DNA from: Siphonodentalium dalli
Lineage: Eukaryota > Mollusca > Scaphopoda > Gadilida > Siphonodentaliidae
Assembly (NCBI GenBank): GCA_032622095.1
Contig: CP136069.1
Location: 44,928,194-44,992,193, forward strand
Direction: 5' to 3'
DNA length: 64,000 bases
The translations under genes were made by a program, and so were the position numbers. The notes beneath the pieces are model-generated. The model saw nothing but the letters and a program-made list of their open reading frames with translations, was not told where the DNA came from and did no database searches. Shown piece after piece: positions 22,801-37,800 of the stretch. How positions within the stretch are numbered: position 1 is the stretch's first letter; each line of letters starts with the position of its first letter.

Positions 22801-25800
22801 GTGGGTGGGGTAAATTTCAGCTGACTTCTGGGGGTGGTACACAAGTTTAAATGGAACAGCCCTTACTTGGAAGTTTATCATGACATCACATGCTACCACA
22901 ACAAAATTCCTCCACTTAATGGTTACTTCTACCTTGAAATAATTACTCTATTCCTAAAGCCACTTTTGTTTAATTTGTTGGTTTACGAAAAATTATTTTA
23001 AAATATAGGGTAGGAGGAAGCAAAAAAAATAAATATATATTAAGATTGGTTTCGAATTTTTATTTTTATCAAAAAATCTGATAGGAACAACTTTAAATTG
23101 ATTTGAACACTCCAGCTGAGAGTTTAACTTGACTTTAAATCCCATAATTATTACCTTTTCGAATCTGGCCACTGCCATTAGGAATGTCATCACAGTACTG
23201 ACATAAGGCAGACCCTGTTTAGCCTTGAGGTACGTTTCCAAGGAAATCAGTAAGATATTTAAGATTGTGTGTTCCTGGAAGACAGGCACCCATTTAGGGG
23301 CGTCCTGGATGATTTTAATGAGTTCCTCCACCAAGCAACAACAAACAGATTGTAGCTACAAACAGAAAATGAAGTTGATAAGCCCTGGAATGGGCAGAAT
23401 GTGCAGAAAAACAGAATATATCATCTTTTTGTTTTATTAACCCTTTACCCAACAGAAGGGCCCTGTGCCAATGCATTCTCTTATATATGCGAGTCGACCA
23501 TAGGTCGCCTCGCATATATAAGAGAATGCATTGGCTTAACACATTAAAAAATATATAATTGTTAAAGAATGTAAGAAAAAATGTTAAAAAAAGATTTTTT
23601 TTAAGCCAATGCATTCTCTTATATATGCGAGGCGACCTATGGTCGACTCGCATATATAAGAGAATGCATTGGCACAGGGCATAACTGTAACTATCACAAT
23701 GTGGTCAAGGAGCCGGTTCCAATGATATCCAAATTTGTATGGTTCTATTGAGACAGACCGAAGATATTTTAGGCTGTTGAAGCTTTATTTGGCCGGTTTT
23801 GGCCGTTTTGTTGGGTAAAGGGTTAAAGAATCAATCACAATGAGGAATGTAATAAACGTGGTCTATTTATGGAAATTCAATAGAAGAACCACCGGAATTG
23901 TAGAAAATGTCATCATTTTGCACAAAAAACTCGCAAGTGAACTGGACACAGATCGATAGTGAACTGGACCAAAAATCACAAGAGGATCTTTTCTCATGGA
24001 ACAGTTACTACCCTGTCAAATACTGCATTGTTTTTATTCAGTGCATATGATTATACGGATCTATTTTAACTCATTTAATTGTTGGTGACATAAGTCTTGG
24101 AAGTGAGACATCACAGCGTCATCTGTGCACTGTGGCATCTATATATACAATGATACGGTTCACATAGGAAATTACTTTTTAGTCGATACTGTTCTGTGAA
24201 TTGTAAGATATATTGGTTATCGCAATCCTGTTGGTTTTTGAGATATTTGAATCTCGCTACCTTCTCTGGGCTGCATACACTGTAAAACCTCTCCAAACTG
24301 AACACTCTTCGGACCATCCGATGTTCAGAATAGAGAGGTTCTTGTTTACAGAAGTAATTTTTAGTGAGAATGCACTTGGGTGAATTCGGGACTAGATAAT
24401 TTGTTCGTTATCGAGAGGGATTCGGTTTATAGAGGGTCCGGTTTGGAGAGGCTTTACTGTATATATATGGCCCAGAGAAGGTAGGTTGACTTGAGAACAA
24501 ATCTCAAAAACGCACATGGTGGTGATAACCTATATGTATATTATGGAGATTGAAACCACCGAATGACTTACCTTGAATTTAATATCAACTGATGTGGGTG
24601 TGATTTGTGAGGCAGTTTGATTCATTATTTCCTTGACTGTTGGCAGTTGCTGTGTACTTTGTTGTAATACAGAACATATTGATGGAAGCAGACTAGTAAA
24701 CACATCTGTGGGCAGTACTGAAATCAAAGACATGTAGCATTAGGATTGGAATCTTACTTTCGGAGACAATCCTTTGATCACTTTTTTTAATTAAAAACTC
24801 TAAGTCAAAAAGGACCCATAAGACTGGTGAGAATCATTGGACAAATTCAGTTTGTATTTTGAACCCACTCAGTCACATACCAAGTTTTGTGGTGATTAAA
24901 AAAAAAGCTTAATTGCAGTTATCAAGAGGAAACAAAGAAAACAATAAAATTTCAAAGTGGAAAAAGGTCTGTAACTCTGGTAAAAAAGGAGGACGAAACC
25001 CAAAATTTGAACTTAACCTGTATCTTATGGTTGTAAATCTGCCTACCAAAAATAATTCTATTCAGACAACAGTAATTAAAGTTATCATCCAGAAATCAAG
25101 AAAACCCAAATTTAAAAGTCAGGAAAGGTCCGTAACTCTTGTAAAGATTGCCTTGACCTGTATTTTATGGTTTTAAACCGGCATACCAAATTTCATTCCA
25201 TTCGGACAATATTAAGTAAAGTTCTCATCTGGAAACGAAAATTGAGCCCAAATTCAACAAAGAGCCATAACTCTGTTAAAAAATATGAAGTCGGACCTGA
25301 TCGGACACCAAAATTGACCTTGATCTGTATTTTGTGACATTTTTTAGTTAGTGAGCCGACCCCAATAGATGATCAAATCCACCAAACGGACATAAACAGT
25401 TCAAGTGTCAGCACGGACTACATATTCTATATATGTCTAAGATGGGGCAGCCTAGAGGGCGACATGGGAGACATCTTCTCCCTGAAATGTGCCACTTCTC
25501 TTATATTTTTGTCCCAGAGAGAAGTGACTTCTCTCTCATATACCAGTATGCATATGTCCCAACAGCATAAAGCATATTTATTGATTCTAACGATGTTCTT
25601 ATCGAATAAAATGGTTTTATAAATGGGCTCTTGTGTTGCAGAATTCTTATTGTGTCATAGAAGGGTGATATTGTGGTGTAAACTGAACTTCAGCCATTGT
25701 TACTTTTACCCAATTAGTCCACTTCTCCCTAATAACCACACACAGAGAAGTAACTTCTCCCAATTTGAAACCTCTAGGCTGGTCCGTGGGTCCATCAAGG

Positions 25801-28800
25801 GTCATAACTCTATCAGAATCTTACCAAGATTTTTCAGTGTGCTTTTTCTCCACTAATGTGGCTGGGAGCCCCAAGTGGATCGCAATGGAATTAAGTTCTC
25901 ACTGAGTCGTTCATTTCAAAACTTTTTGCGCTATCCCCAATGACTCCCATGCACATATGTGCTACTTTTGAACTATCATCTCTCAGCCTCAGACTCTAAA
26001 TCTGATACTGGTTTCTGCCACTTAATTCCCATTATTCATGACAACCAGTGAATACCACTCATTTACATGTGGCCATCATCAAGGATTTCTTGCCCTTGAG
26101 GATGGATTCATGTAATTGTAAATTTATTTTAATTATACAGCCATTTTCTCATTATGTCTTGTGTGATATATATGTAATTGATAATGATATGCAACTGTAT
26201 CATAGTAACATAGATTGTATTCATCTTATATATGTATACGTTCATGTTTACGACTCATTGAATAAATTCTATCTATCTACCTTTTCCACCATGTAGGAAA
26301 TCTCTGTTCTGTAAAATGACTAGTAGTGAGGCTAACAACCCTATCTGGACGGACGGAATCAGGGTTTCACTATTAGCGCATGTGTTAGTTATTGCACTCT
26401 GTATATGTTCTGTCATCTCTTTTATTTTACTGATGTGTCTGAAAAACAGATTACACATACATATTATCACTACAGCTCATCATATTACACTTACATATTA
26501 TCACTACAGCTCATCATATTACACATACATATTATCACTACAGCTCATCAGATTACACTTACATATTATCACTACAGCTCATCATATTACACTTACATAT
26601 TATCACTACAGCTCCTCAGATTACACATACATATTATCACTACAGCTCATCATATTACACTTACATATTATCACTACAGCTCATCAGATCGGGATCTCAC
26701 ATTCTCAACTCGATGTAACGTAGAGATCAGTATAGTTTCCTGTTGTGATAATGTTCTTATTATATGACTTTAACATGCCTGGAAATAGTGTGTCTGTTAT
26801 TTGCAGAATGAGGTCCCCAGAGGGTAATGTAGTGATGCGATCCCACAGGGTGAGCTAGCATCACCAAATTTACCCTCTGGGGACCTGTTCTGCTTAGTCC
26901 TCAACTGCTATGGAAGACCCACGATCAGATTGAAGTTCCCTAGATGAAGTTGGTGATGTTTAACCATTAGTCACCTTGATTATGAATGAACTGATTGGCT
27001 AATACTGATGTAATGCTTCTTGGAAGTAATGCGATTCCCTATTTGTTTCAGACTCTGGAATCTGTAGCTTGTTCAATTGTCTGTATTTCAATCAGACTGG
27101 CACATGTCAATCAAAAGCGCTCATTATATATTCCAGTATTGACCAACTGGCATTTTATGATTAAATTATGTTAATATATAAGTCTGCAAATAATGTGTCT
27201 GTCATTTGCAGAATGAGGTCCCCCAAAGGGGGCTAGCATCACCAAATTCACCCTCTGGGGACCTAATTCTGCTTAGGCCTCATCTTCTGGTATAATAATG
27301 GGTGAACATCACCAACTTCAACTGGGGAAATTCAATCTGATCCTAGGTCTCTCATAGCATTTAATGCCTCAGCAGAATGAGGTTCCCAGAGGAAGAATTT
27401 GGTGATGCTAGCCCACTTTTCCTCTGGGGACCTCATTATACAAATGACAGACACACTATTTGCATTTATTTAACATTTAACCTTTAGTGATCTCACCTGT
27501 ACCATTTGCTCATTAGTGTGAAGAACATAGCAGTACCCACAGAAGCCAGCTTCATGTTCAGTAGAGACAAGCCACCCTCAAACTGTTGAATCAGAGAGGA
27601 AAATTAATAACATGTCGCGACTAAAATGTCAACCAATGGGGTGGCAAAAACTAATCATAATGTAAAATTGATAAAACGTTGCTGGCTAGAATGTTAGCCA
27701 AAGGTGTGGCAAAAATAACAGATTTGTATTCGATTATGGGTAATAAATCTGACAATTCATTTTTCTGCATACTGGACCAAGAAATTTTATTAAAGTCTGA
27801 ATTCAAAATCTGATTCACGTTAAAAAGTACTATTTGCACAGCCCTAAGGTTTAACAGCAGAGCTATTGAGATTTGAAAAGGTATTCAAGAAGAAGCAGAT
27901 AAAAATCACTTGTTATTCATAGCAATTTGAGCTGCTCATATCCACATAAATTCAGACATATGAAAGATGATCACTTATATAAGCATATACACTAAGGAAA
28001 TGTCCTTTACCTGAGCTTGCATACCCTCCATTAGATCGAACAGAATCTCTTCCTTCAACTCATTGCTGATAACCAAGGTGTCACCCTACAACACATACAT
28101 ATCACTCATTAACCCTTTCTTTACTAATATCAATATGAACTTTGGCGATGATCGGACGAGAGATGTGGCCTGTAGGGTGTGCCAAAGGATATAGTCTTGC
28201 AAAGAGTAAAATCCAAGATGGTTGCCAGTGGCCATGTTTTTCATTGAAAATCGTTTGATAGCTCCTGTCGGATGAGAGATGTGGTCAGTAGGGTGTGCCG
28301 AAGGATTTAGTAATGCAAAGAGTAAAATCAAAAATGGCTACCGGTGGCCATGTTTTTTTTTAATGAATTTAGGAAATGACGCCTCCCAACTAAAGGTCAC
28401 CCCAAAGATCCATATGAAGTTTGGAAACGATCAGATGAGAGATGTGACCTGTACGGCGTGCTAAAGGAAATTGTTGACAGATGCAGACAACGGATGCCAA
28501 CCCATGGCAAAAATTTTGTCAACAATTGCAGTCTCTCTTAAATTCAGTATTAAAACAGTAAAATTACTAACTAGTATATTGCAAAATTGTGGTGACCATA
28601 GTGTGGTCTCTGTGTGTGTATTTACCAGCATATATATAACATATTTTTGAAACACAGCATTGTGCTAATCTTGGCTACTATTTTCCCTAGTTCCGAGAAA
28701 AACACCTGCTCGGATAGACAAACAGATGGGCAGTTGGATGGACAGGATGCATGTAATCCAGTATACCATCCATTGTCTTCGGTCATGGGGTTATAGATAT

Positions 28801-31800
28801 ATAAAAGACCACACAGCAAGAAATAAGAAGAGTCTGGTACCTGATACTTGGATAGTGTTATGAGTATGTTCTTCCATGCTGATAGTAGATGCAGGGTCGG
28901 GTTTTCTTTCAGCTTCTCCTTGCTTAGCTCTCTGGCCTCCCCTTCAAACTGAAGGCAATCTCTTACATACTGTGGACAAGAAATCACAGCTGGTATGAGT
29001 TTTACTATCATTAGTGGTAGAGCACTTCAAAATATAGCAACAGAGGTGAACACATAGAGTAAACATGCAGTTCTAGTTTCTGAATTGTTTCATGAATGGT
29101 ATCTATCATTCAATTCTAGATCAAGCCATAAATCTCTACTCTGGCCCGGCCTATGCCTGTAGAGATGATTCCACCAGTTCAAAACTTGATGTTTTGACGG
29201 GGAACATTAAAACATTGAAATTATAGTACAGGTAACAAAAATTTCAATTATAGTTCCTGTTTCTTAATAATGCATTTCACAGTAAATGAAGGTTCCAGCT
29301 CCACATTGCAACTCAATGTTTATCATGATATCGGCTCACAAATCTCACCTAAATCATGTAATCTCGAGTTGGGATCTTCACCTAATGTGAAATATGTTAT
29401 TAAGGAATAGGTGTTAACTAAGAAATATATTACCTACATTATAACATCAACAAGAGCATCGCTAGGGCGTGGCAAATATGCCCATGGTAATTTTAACAAA
29501 GGGCCATAACGAGTAATCCATATGGCAAATTTGAAAACAATCATATAACTAAAACTAAAGTTATCACCCGGAAACCAAAATAAGTCGACAAGGACCATAG
29601 CTCTGGCAAAAATGTGTTGACCTGTATTTTCATGTGGCTAATATACATACAAAATTTGAAAACAATCAGACATATAAAAACTAAAATATTATCCAAAATC
29701 CAAAATAATCCGGCAAAAATTGGAAGGCGGAACCCAAACAGCAGGCAAAGAAACACCCTGAGTTTATTCGCCAATAACACGAGTGTAATTGTATGTATTT
29801 GTTAAACGACAACATCATCATAGGCACTATCATTCCACTGGAATTGAACTGGCCTCCTTCTAGAATTCTTTAAAATTAGCATACACACCAAATATACATA
29901 AACATTCACTTATGTCCTAAAACTGCCAGTCAATGGCATCCAAAACATTAACTATACCATATTTCACAAATATAAATAAAACAGGCCTGCATGTTGACGG
30001 AAGTAAAATGCTTCATGTGATGCCAGGTCAATAAAGATCTCACCCGTGCACTTTTTAATTGGTTAATTCACCTTTCACATTACTATTTTGTTGTCTGGCA
30101 ATTGGGGCAAACACTCACACACATGTCTGGTATTATGAAATTGGGTTAATCCTCAGGTTATTCGAATATGTAAAAGGATTTTACAAAACAAGTGAACATG
30201 TCAGGATATACATCTAGTCTTGGTAGAAACAATTCTCATTTCTAATTACATGTTCCTATACAGACCCTACACACCACCTCCATTGCAGACATTGGACACC
30301 GTACAATAGGATGTGGCAACATCACTATGGTGTGAAGTATTTCCTGGGTTAACATTTTGACATACAGAACCACAACTGCCTTATGTTAAAGTTCTCTGTG
30401 ATGTCCCAAACATAGAACATCACATGGGAAATTTTTATTCAAGTTTTGAAATATACGGTTTGCAAAGTGTATGCTATATTTAAACTGAGTGACTAAGTTT
30501 TCTGACATAACTCATACTTTAGTCCAAAAAAAAAAAAGGGTTTTGATTCTCGGGCATAGCCGCGTCTGGAAAAAAGGCCCGCGTTGAATCATTTTATTAC
30601 GATTTTCAAATTTGACCACGCTGTCAAATGATAACACGAAAATAGGAAACTAGAAAACAGAAATTAGTTATGTTTCAAACACCGAATATGATAGACATAC
30701 AATGGTGTATGTGTTGGTATTCAAAAACAGACACTGGGCAACGATAACTACCAGGTATATTGTCACCACAAGGTGCCAAAACCCCAAGTTTATTGAGTCA
30801 AATGTGTTCAAATATTTCGGTATTGTTCGGGAAACAATTCTGAGATTTACTATTTCGGGAACGCAAACCGGAAAGAAATATGGTGCGTTTTGGCGATGTG
30901 TATGCTGGTTTAATCATCGATCTACACAATATACGTCGATGGTTTAATATTTGAAGTTGTTATGGCTGGCATGTATTGAGGTACATAAAACTTATTCAGA
31001 TACGGCAGAATAAGTCATTCTAGACTTTCTATGAAGATCACTATATATATCTTTTCCGAGTTTTCGTTTCGATTGTATTCAATTTCCCGGGTGTATTTTT
31101 ATTTGAGTAATTGAACCGGATATTTAGCTCTGTTTGTTGTTATTAAACATGCTTGTTATGAAACAATATTAGAAATGCAAATATTATCTTCCCATTAAAT
31201 GTGACAACAGGTGATAAAACGTTAGTAGACTGGTCCATCTACAATGTTGAGAACGATCTTATTATGGTCATTCTTTATAGTGGAATACATTAGTTTATAA
31301 AATTATATCAAAACAATGTTCTCCTTACATTTTCTTAACATGGGAAAGTATAACCCATGCTTTAAACTATGGGCATTATCCCCATAATGAAAATAAAAAA
31401 TAAAAATAAATCCCTCGCTCCCTCATCGATTCTCCAAAAAAATTGCCCGAGAATCAAAACTTTTTTTTTTGGCCTTATTGTGGTGGATTTAATTGACCTT
31501 GACATTTATAGTTTAGTTACAGGATCAAACAGGAATTTCACACCATGTTGTTGCCATTTCAGTGTAGTGATTTTAATATAAATTTGTCTTAATTTTGACA
31601 AGTATTTGAACTGGTTCTTTTGGTCATAGGGCAATTAGTCAATGGGAAATATTGAAATCAATTATCTGATGTCTACTAGTCGTTTAATCGGTTCAACACT
31701 AGCTTGGTCTGACATAAGTATAAAGCAATGATTTTTACAGCATGTTCATAACTATTTAACTGTTTCTTTACTAAATAAGTTCTCCCATTCAGTTATAAAA

Positions 31801-34800
31801 TTACACATTGGTATGGTCTATTATTCATAAAATAAAAGTAGACAGGTGAAATGATACTGGAAGAGCAGAAGGATTCCTATTCTTTGGGGGGAAATGTTCA
31901 GATTAGTTTAACAATGGCCATTTGTTGAGCTTATTTAACTGAACATTTCATATTTGTAAATAAAGAGCTAATAAATGTAAAATAATAATAAAATGGTAAT
32001 AAATATAAAATCTTACTTTTGACCAGTATTTGAGCTGATTCTTCTTGTCAAAGTCTTTGAGAACTTTCTTCAGTTTTTCTGGAAACTTGCTGCAAATTAA
32101 GAGAAGTTGATCTGACAATAGAATCTAAAAGATAAAGATGTATTCTCTGGCAAATCAAGTCTGCATATTCTATCTCATGAAAATGTACCATTCCATAATG
32201 TTCCCAATCAAGTACAAATCACAGAAACAGCAGGAATGTCAAAATCTTTAACTGGGTCACAGCTATGAACAATATCCAATATGAGTCTGCATGTCATTTA
32301 TAGTTAATCTGACAACACATATAATTTGATATCTGTCCTAAGGAACCTACCTCTCAGTGGAATAAACCTCATGAGCCAGTATCTTCATATCATATGCCAC
32401 CGTTCTTATTGTATTCTGTGTATACTGCAAAGAAATTGAAAGCTAAGATTATGCCATAAAATATGCTTTGTTTCCTATCTTCATATCATATGCCACCGTT
32501 TTTATTGTATTCTGTGTGAACTGGAAAGAAATTGAAAGCAAAGGTTAGGCCATAAAAATATGCTTTGTTTCCTGACACTACCTACCCTCAAAACCTCCTG
32601 ACTAAAATATTTTATTGGCCTCTCAAAGAATTATTTTTTTTTCTAGACAGGATGAAATAATTCTCAAGATGTATGGAAAACCCATTTTATGTTACCTACA
32701 ATGACAGATATACATCATTGTCATGATATCAAGATTAATAGCTCTGGTTTTTAAATCTTAAATATTGAACATTAAAACATATTGGGACATGGCATCATGT
32801 TGGCTCTGTGGAAAAAAAACACCAGTTTTGAATTTGGCCCAATTCTTCGACTCAATATCATCCAAGGTATCTTATTATCTGAACAAATGATTACTTTGGT
32901 TTCTTCAGGCACATGTACTTCTGGGACCAATGGCCGAATAAACCTATCCAGTGGCCTCTTGTAAAGTAAAACAAGTAAATTGCCTACCTACCTACTATAA
33001 CTCTTGAAATATAAGGTAGTGTCAGGGGAAACAAAGGTATTTTTAATTGTGGCCTTACATCCAAATCACATTTATTCCAGATTAGACCAGTGGATTGTTT
33101 GAAAAGGCCACATTATCAATATATAAATAACATAATGATTTTCTAATTCCAGCCCAAAACTTTCACTTTAATTTTGAATATTTTTGCCTATCTAGACTGG
33201 TAAAAGATTCTTAGATAATATTGAATCTCACCTGATAGTTTTCATCTTCAGGATCTAGTTTGGACATATTCTTCATAAGAGGCGCAGAAAGACTGGACCA
33301 GAAGTTCTCTCTGTGGAAAAGAAATATGGAAAGAAAATTAAAATAAAAAGTTATCCTTTAGGCCATGCCAAGTCAAATTTCTGTTTCTCATACTCAACCG
33401 CATGGTCCCGACAAGTCTGCAAATAGTGTGTCTGTCATTTGCAGAATGAGGTCACCAGAGGGTGAATCTGGTGACACTATCCAGCATAGCGGACTAGCAT
33501 ACAAATTCACCCTCTGGGGACCTCATTCTGCTTAGGCCTAATATTCTGGGAAGTATCTGTAGTCTCAAATTGACAATGTTTTTAGTTACTCTTTCCCTTC
33601 TGGGAAGTTTCTATATCCCCTAATTTACAGAAGATAAAATGCATAATCGAGGTGACTAATGGGTGAACATCGTCAACTTCAACTGGGGAACTTCAATCTG
33701 ATCCTAGGTCTCCCTTAGTAGCCTAAGCAGAATGAGGTTCCCAGAGCGGGTTCACCATGTGGGATAGCATAACCAAATTCACCCACTGGGGACCTCACTC
33801 TACAAATGACAGGCACACAGGTATAGTCCTGAAACCCCATATGTGCAACCATTTTGGTTGTGTTCTATCTGTCAGGAAATACCAAATAATTGTGGCTCAT
33901 TATTTTTTTTTAACAAACTACTTCCAGTCCCCCCCCCCCCCCAATTCATTATTGCAGTTGGTAACCTTATTCAAACTTGTGTTAAACATGTGTGATGTAT
34001 AGCATCTGTGATCTCATTAAAAAAATGTGAAAGAGCGTTTCTGTTAGTTATGCAGGTATGATGTCAAAAGGCGACATCGAGCAGAGTCAGGACCCAGCCC
34101 ATGTTACCTGGAGATCCGATATACATACACATGGCAAATTTCTCATCGCAATCAGAACAGAAATGTGGATGCCTAGAAGGAACATACAGAGAGAGACACA
34201 CACAATCGCATTTATATATCAAGATAGTAATGCTAAGAGAGCAAAAACATTGTTTAGATACAATATCTTGATAGCGATTGGCCCCAAAAATCTAATACAT
34301 GCATAACTCATTCAGTAGATATATTAATGCTCTAAGTAATCGACTTCTTAACCACAGCAGAATTATGGGTAACTTTTCACGATTTAGTCGGAAATATGGC
34401 TTGTTGCCATTCATCGGAAAGCTCTCAGCTTAACCCTTTACCCAACAAAACGGCCAAAACCGGCCAAATAAAGCTTCAACAGCCTAAAATATCTTCGGTC
34501 TGTCTCAATAGAACCATACAAATATGGATATCATTGGAACCGGCTCCTTGACCACATTGTGATAGTTACAGTTATGCCCTGTGCCAATGCATTCTCTTAT
34601 ATATGCGAGTCGACCATAGGTCGCCTCGCATATATAAGAGAATGCATTGGCCTAAAAAAAATCTTTTTTTAACACTTTTTACCATTTTTTCTTACATTCT
34701 TTAACAATTTTATAATTTTTAATGTGTTAAGCCAATGCATTCTCTTATATATGCGAGGCGACCTATGGTCGACTCGCATATATAAGAGAATGCATTGGCA

Positions 34801-37800
34801 CAGGGCCCTTCTGTTGGGTAAAGGGTTAAGAAGTCGATTACTTAGAGCATTACTGTATCTTTGAGATCTTTCTAACAATAACATATGTCTCAACTCAGTC
34901 ATTTAGCTCCATGTGAAGCTCCAAACAGGAATGTTGTTTTTAAATTTGATTAGAGTTACCTCCTCCTGAGTACATCTATTGCAGTCTCTCTCCGGCCGTG
35001 CCATAAAGCATGTATGAACTGTGTACAGGCACACAGTAGATCTGGCGGACACAGATATGTTCCCTGCTTCTTCTCTTCGATCAGCTCGAGAACTGTTTGC
35101 AGGCAGCTCGATTTACCCAATGATAAGTCCTGTGAAACAGAAGGGACATCACACTGCATATTAGGCATATAAAACTTTTTACTGGCCATTGGTAATGAAA
35201 GTGTCAATGACACTGTAGCTCAAATTGGAGAGGAGATAATGTAATACATTACAGGCAATGGAGCGATAAGGAATGCAGAAAGTTTAAATGTTTAAGTAAT
35301 TTTTTATCGAAAACCGTTAAAATTTGATAGCTCCCATTTAGTGGTAATCCCAAACCCGGACTTAAAATACATTTAATTTTGCGAGAATCAAATGCTGAAT
35401 CAAGTTAGTCATAAAGCACTGAAAATTGAAAAGTTTTGCGAGAATAATTATGAGAACAGATTGCCAATAATTGTGGATGGCAGGGTGTGCTGATAGATTT
35501 AAATATGAAATACAAAATGGCCGCTAGCGCAGGCTAGCGGCCTTGTTTTTTAAGAGAATTCAAAAAATATGATAAGCTCCCATCTGTAGGTCAACTGAGG
35601 ATAAAGTTTGGTGTCGATTGGATGAGAAATGTGGGAAATTTTTATCGACAATGGATGCCAACCCATGGCAATAGCTCAAACTTGACAAAGTCAAGTTGAG
35701 CTAAAAATTGAATTAAGTTTTAAATACATGGTTTTATAACAATTGAAGTAAAAGGTATTTTTATTTATCAGACTGAAATCAGCTATACCTCATTTCATGA
35801 GTTAGATAGATAACTCCTTCGAAAATGCCAATTATGTAATCTTTTCGCAGAGTATAATATTTGGTTCGACGCATAGAAAAACATTTTCGCCATCACTATG
35901 GTATTGAGTCAATTAACCGAGCTTTGGCCATGCAGTCAATTTTTCGTGCCTGAAACTCCATGCATGCAACATTTTTATTTGTGTTTGCTATGTTCGAGAA
36001 ATTTCAATTTGCACAAAATAATTGTGGTATATTTTTTATACAATCATGAGCGGATATGATATCAAACAGACACTTTACCAGTTCAGAAAACCGATTCATA
36101 ACTATAATTGGTAACTGTGTTCAATCATGTGTTAAATCACGACAGCAATCTCAGTCAAATTTGTCAAACATGTGTTAGTGATACTTGATTTGGTAATTTA
36201 AGACAAAATAAATTGTAAAGAATCCATCAACAAACTTTTTACAAGCTGTTTGGGATATATTGCAACAGACAACTGAAGTTAGACCTCAAGCATTTTTGGC
36301 TTGTGTTCCAGAAAAAAAAAACAGCGATTTGATGTTTTAAAAAATATTTTGGCCTCAGAAACACAGAATTTACTTTGCAAAACCTTATATACATGTGTTT
36401 TATCATTACAAATTCAAACTAGGCATTTTGGATTTCTTTATACCTTATATACATGTGTTTAAATCATTACAAAATGAAGCATAGTTTTTTTAATTTCTGG
36501 AATGCGAAGCTAAAATACTTTTGATACCATATATACATGTGTTTTTATTATTACAAATCAGCTATAGAATTTTGGATTTATGGAATGAGAAGCTATACGA
36601 CTTTTTGGTGTATACTGACCTGGAATGAGAAGCTATAAGACTTTTTGGTGTATACTGACCTTTTTGCCTGCTGCAGCATCTGATGTTTCTACATTGAGAA
36701 AGATTTCAATCAACCCAGGTTGAGTTTCGACGCTGACAGACAACAACTCCAATATCACAACCTTCAGTCTCACATTCTCAGCCACAGATTTCAGTCTCGA
36801 TAGATACTTGTCCCTCACAGGTTCAGCGTCATTTCCAAGGCAGGCCAGAATCGACATGGGAGATATCTGAAGGAGGAAGAATGTGGTGTCAGTCTGAATC
36901 ATTTCTCAAATTTGATCAAAATCGGTCATAGTACAGAAGCTAACATTAAGATCCAAGTTTCCTCGACATTGTGTTAGCTACGTTTGGTACAAGTCGCAAA
37001 TAAATATGAACAGATGGGTGATATAATTTTCTATGTATGTACAAGCCTGAATTTAGCGTGTCTGACATCACCAACTTCAACTGGGGAACTTCAATCTGAT
37101 CCTGGGTCTCCCATAACAGTTGAGGCATAAGCAGAATGAGGTCCTCAGAGGGTGAATTTAGTGACACTATTCAGCACAGCAGGCTAGTATCACCAAATTC
37201 ACCCTCTTGGGACCTCATTCAGCTTATGTCTCAACTGCTATGGGAGACCTAGAATCAGACTGAAGTTCCCCAGTTGAAGTTGGTGATGTTAACCCATTAG
37301 TCACCTCGATTATGCATTTTATCTTCTGCAAATTAGGGAATATAGAAACTTAACAGAAGGAAAAAAGTGACTAAAACACTGTTAATTTGAGACAATAGAT
37401 TCTTCCCAGAAGATGAGGCCAAAGTAGAATGAGGTCTCCAGAAGGTGACTTTGACGATGCTAGCCCACCATGTGGGATAGTGTCAGTAAATTAACCCTCT
37501 GGGGACCTCATTCTACAAATGTCAGACACATTGAATTGTGCATGAATATGAGATGCTGTGAAGGTTGTTACTTGTTCCGGATTATGTGCATGCTCTTGTT
37601 GATGCCTTTATGTGAGTCTTCCTTAACAATAACAGCGGTGAGAGACACGTTAAGCATTGTTACTTTACTGTCACTATATGTGACATTGTGAGCGAGATAC
37701 TTGTCGCCATATTCGAGTAACTCAGTTAAATTGATTAGATTGAGGGAGAGGATAAACCTCGAGGGAGGAACTCAATTAATGCAGATATCGTTCCTGGTAT

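Noticed and set aside
23315-23653. 112-codon minus ORF with repeated CILLYMR and IYKRMHW
   Set aside because: It is the translation of the piggyBac-like MITE hairpins; the same peptide recurs in every copy.
16237-26688. CRISPR array from regularly spaced repeats
   Set aside because: The arrays are contiguous tandem repeats without unique spacers, in a eukaryotic genome.
26316-26767. Two overlapping plus ORFs of 135 and 120 codons
   Set aside because: They are products of the 34-bp array and lie opposite a NUP188 exon.
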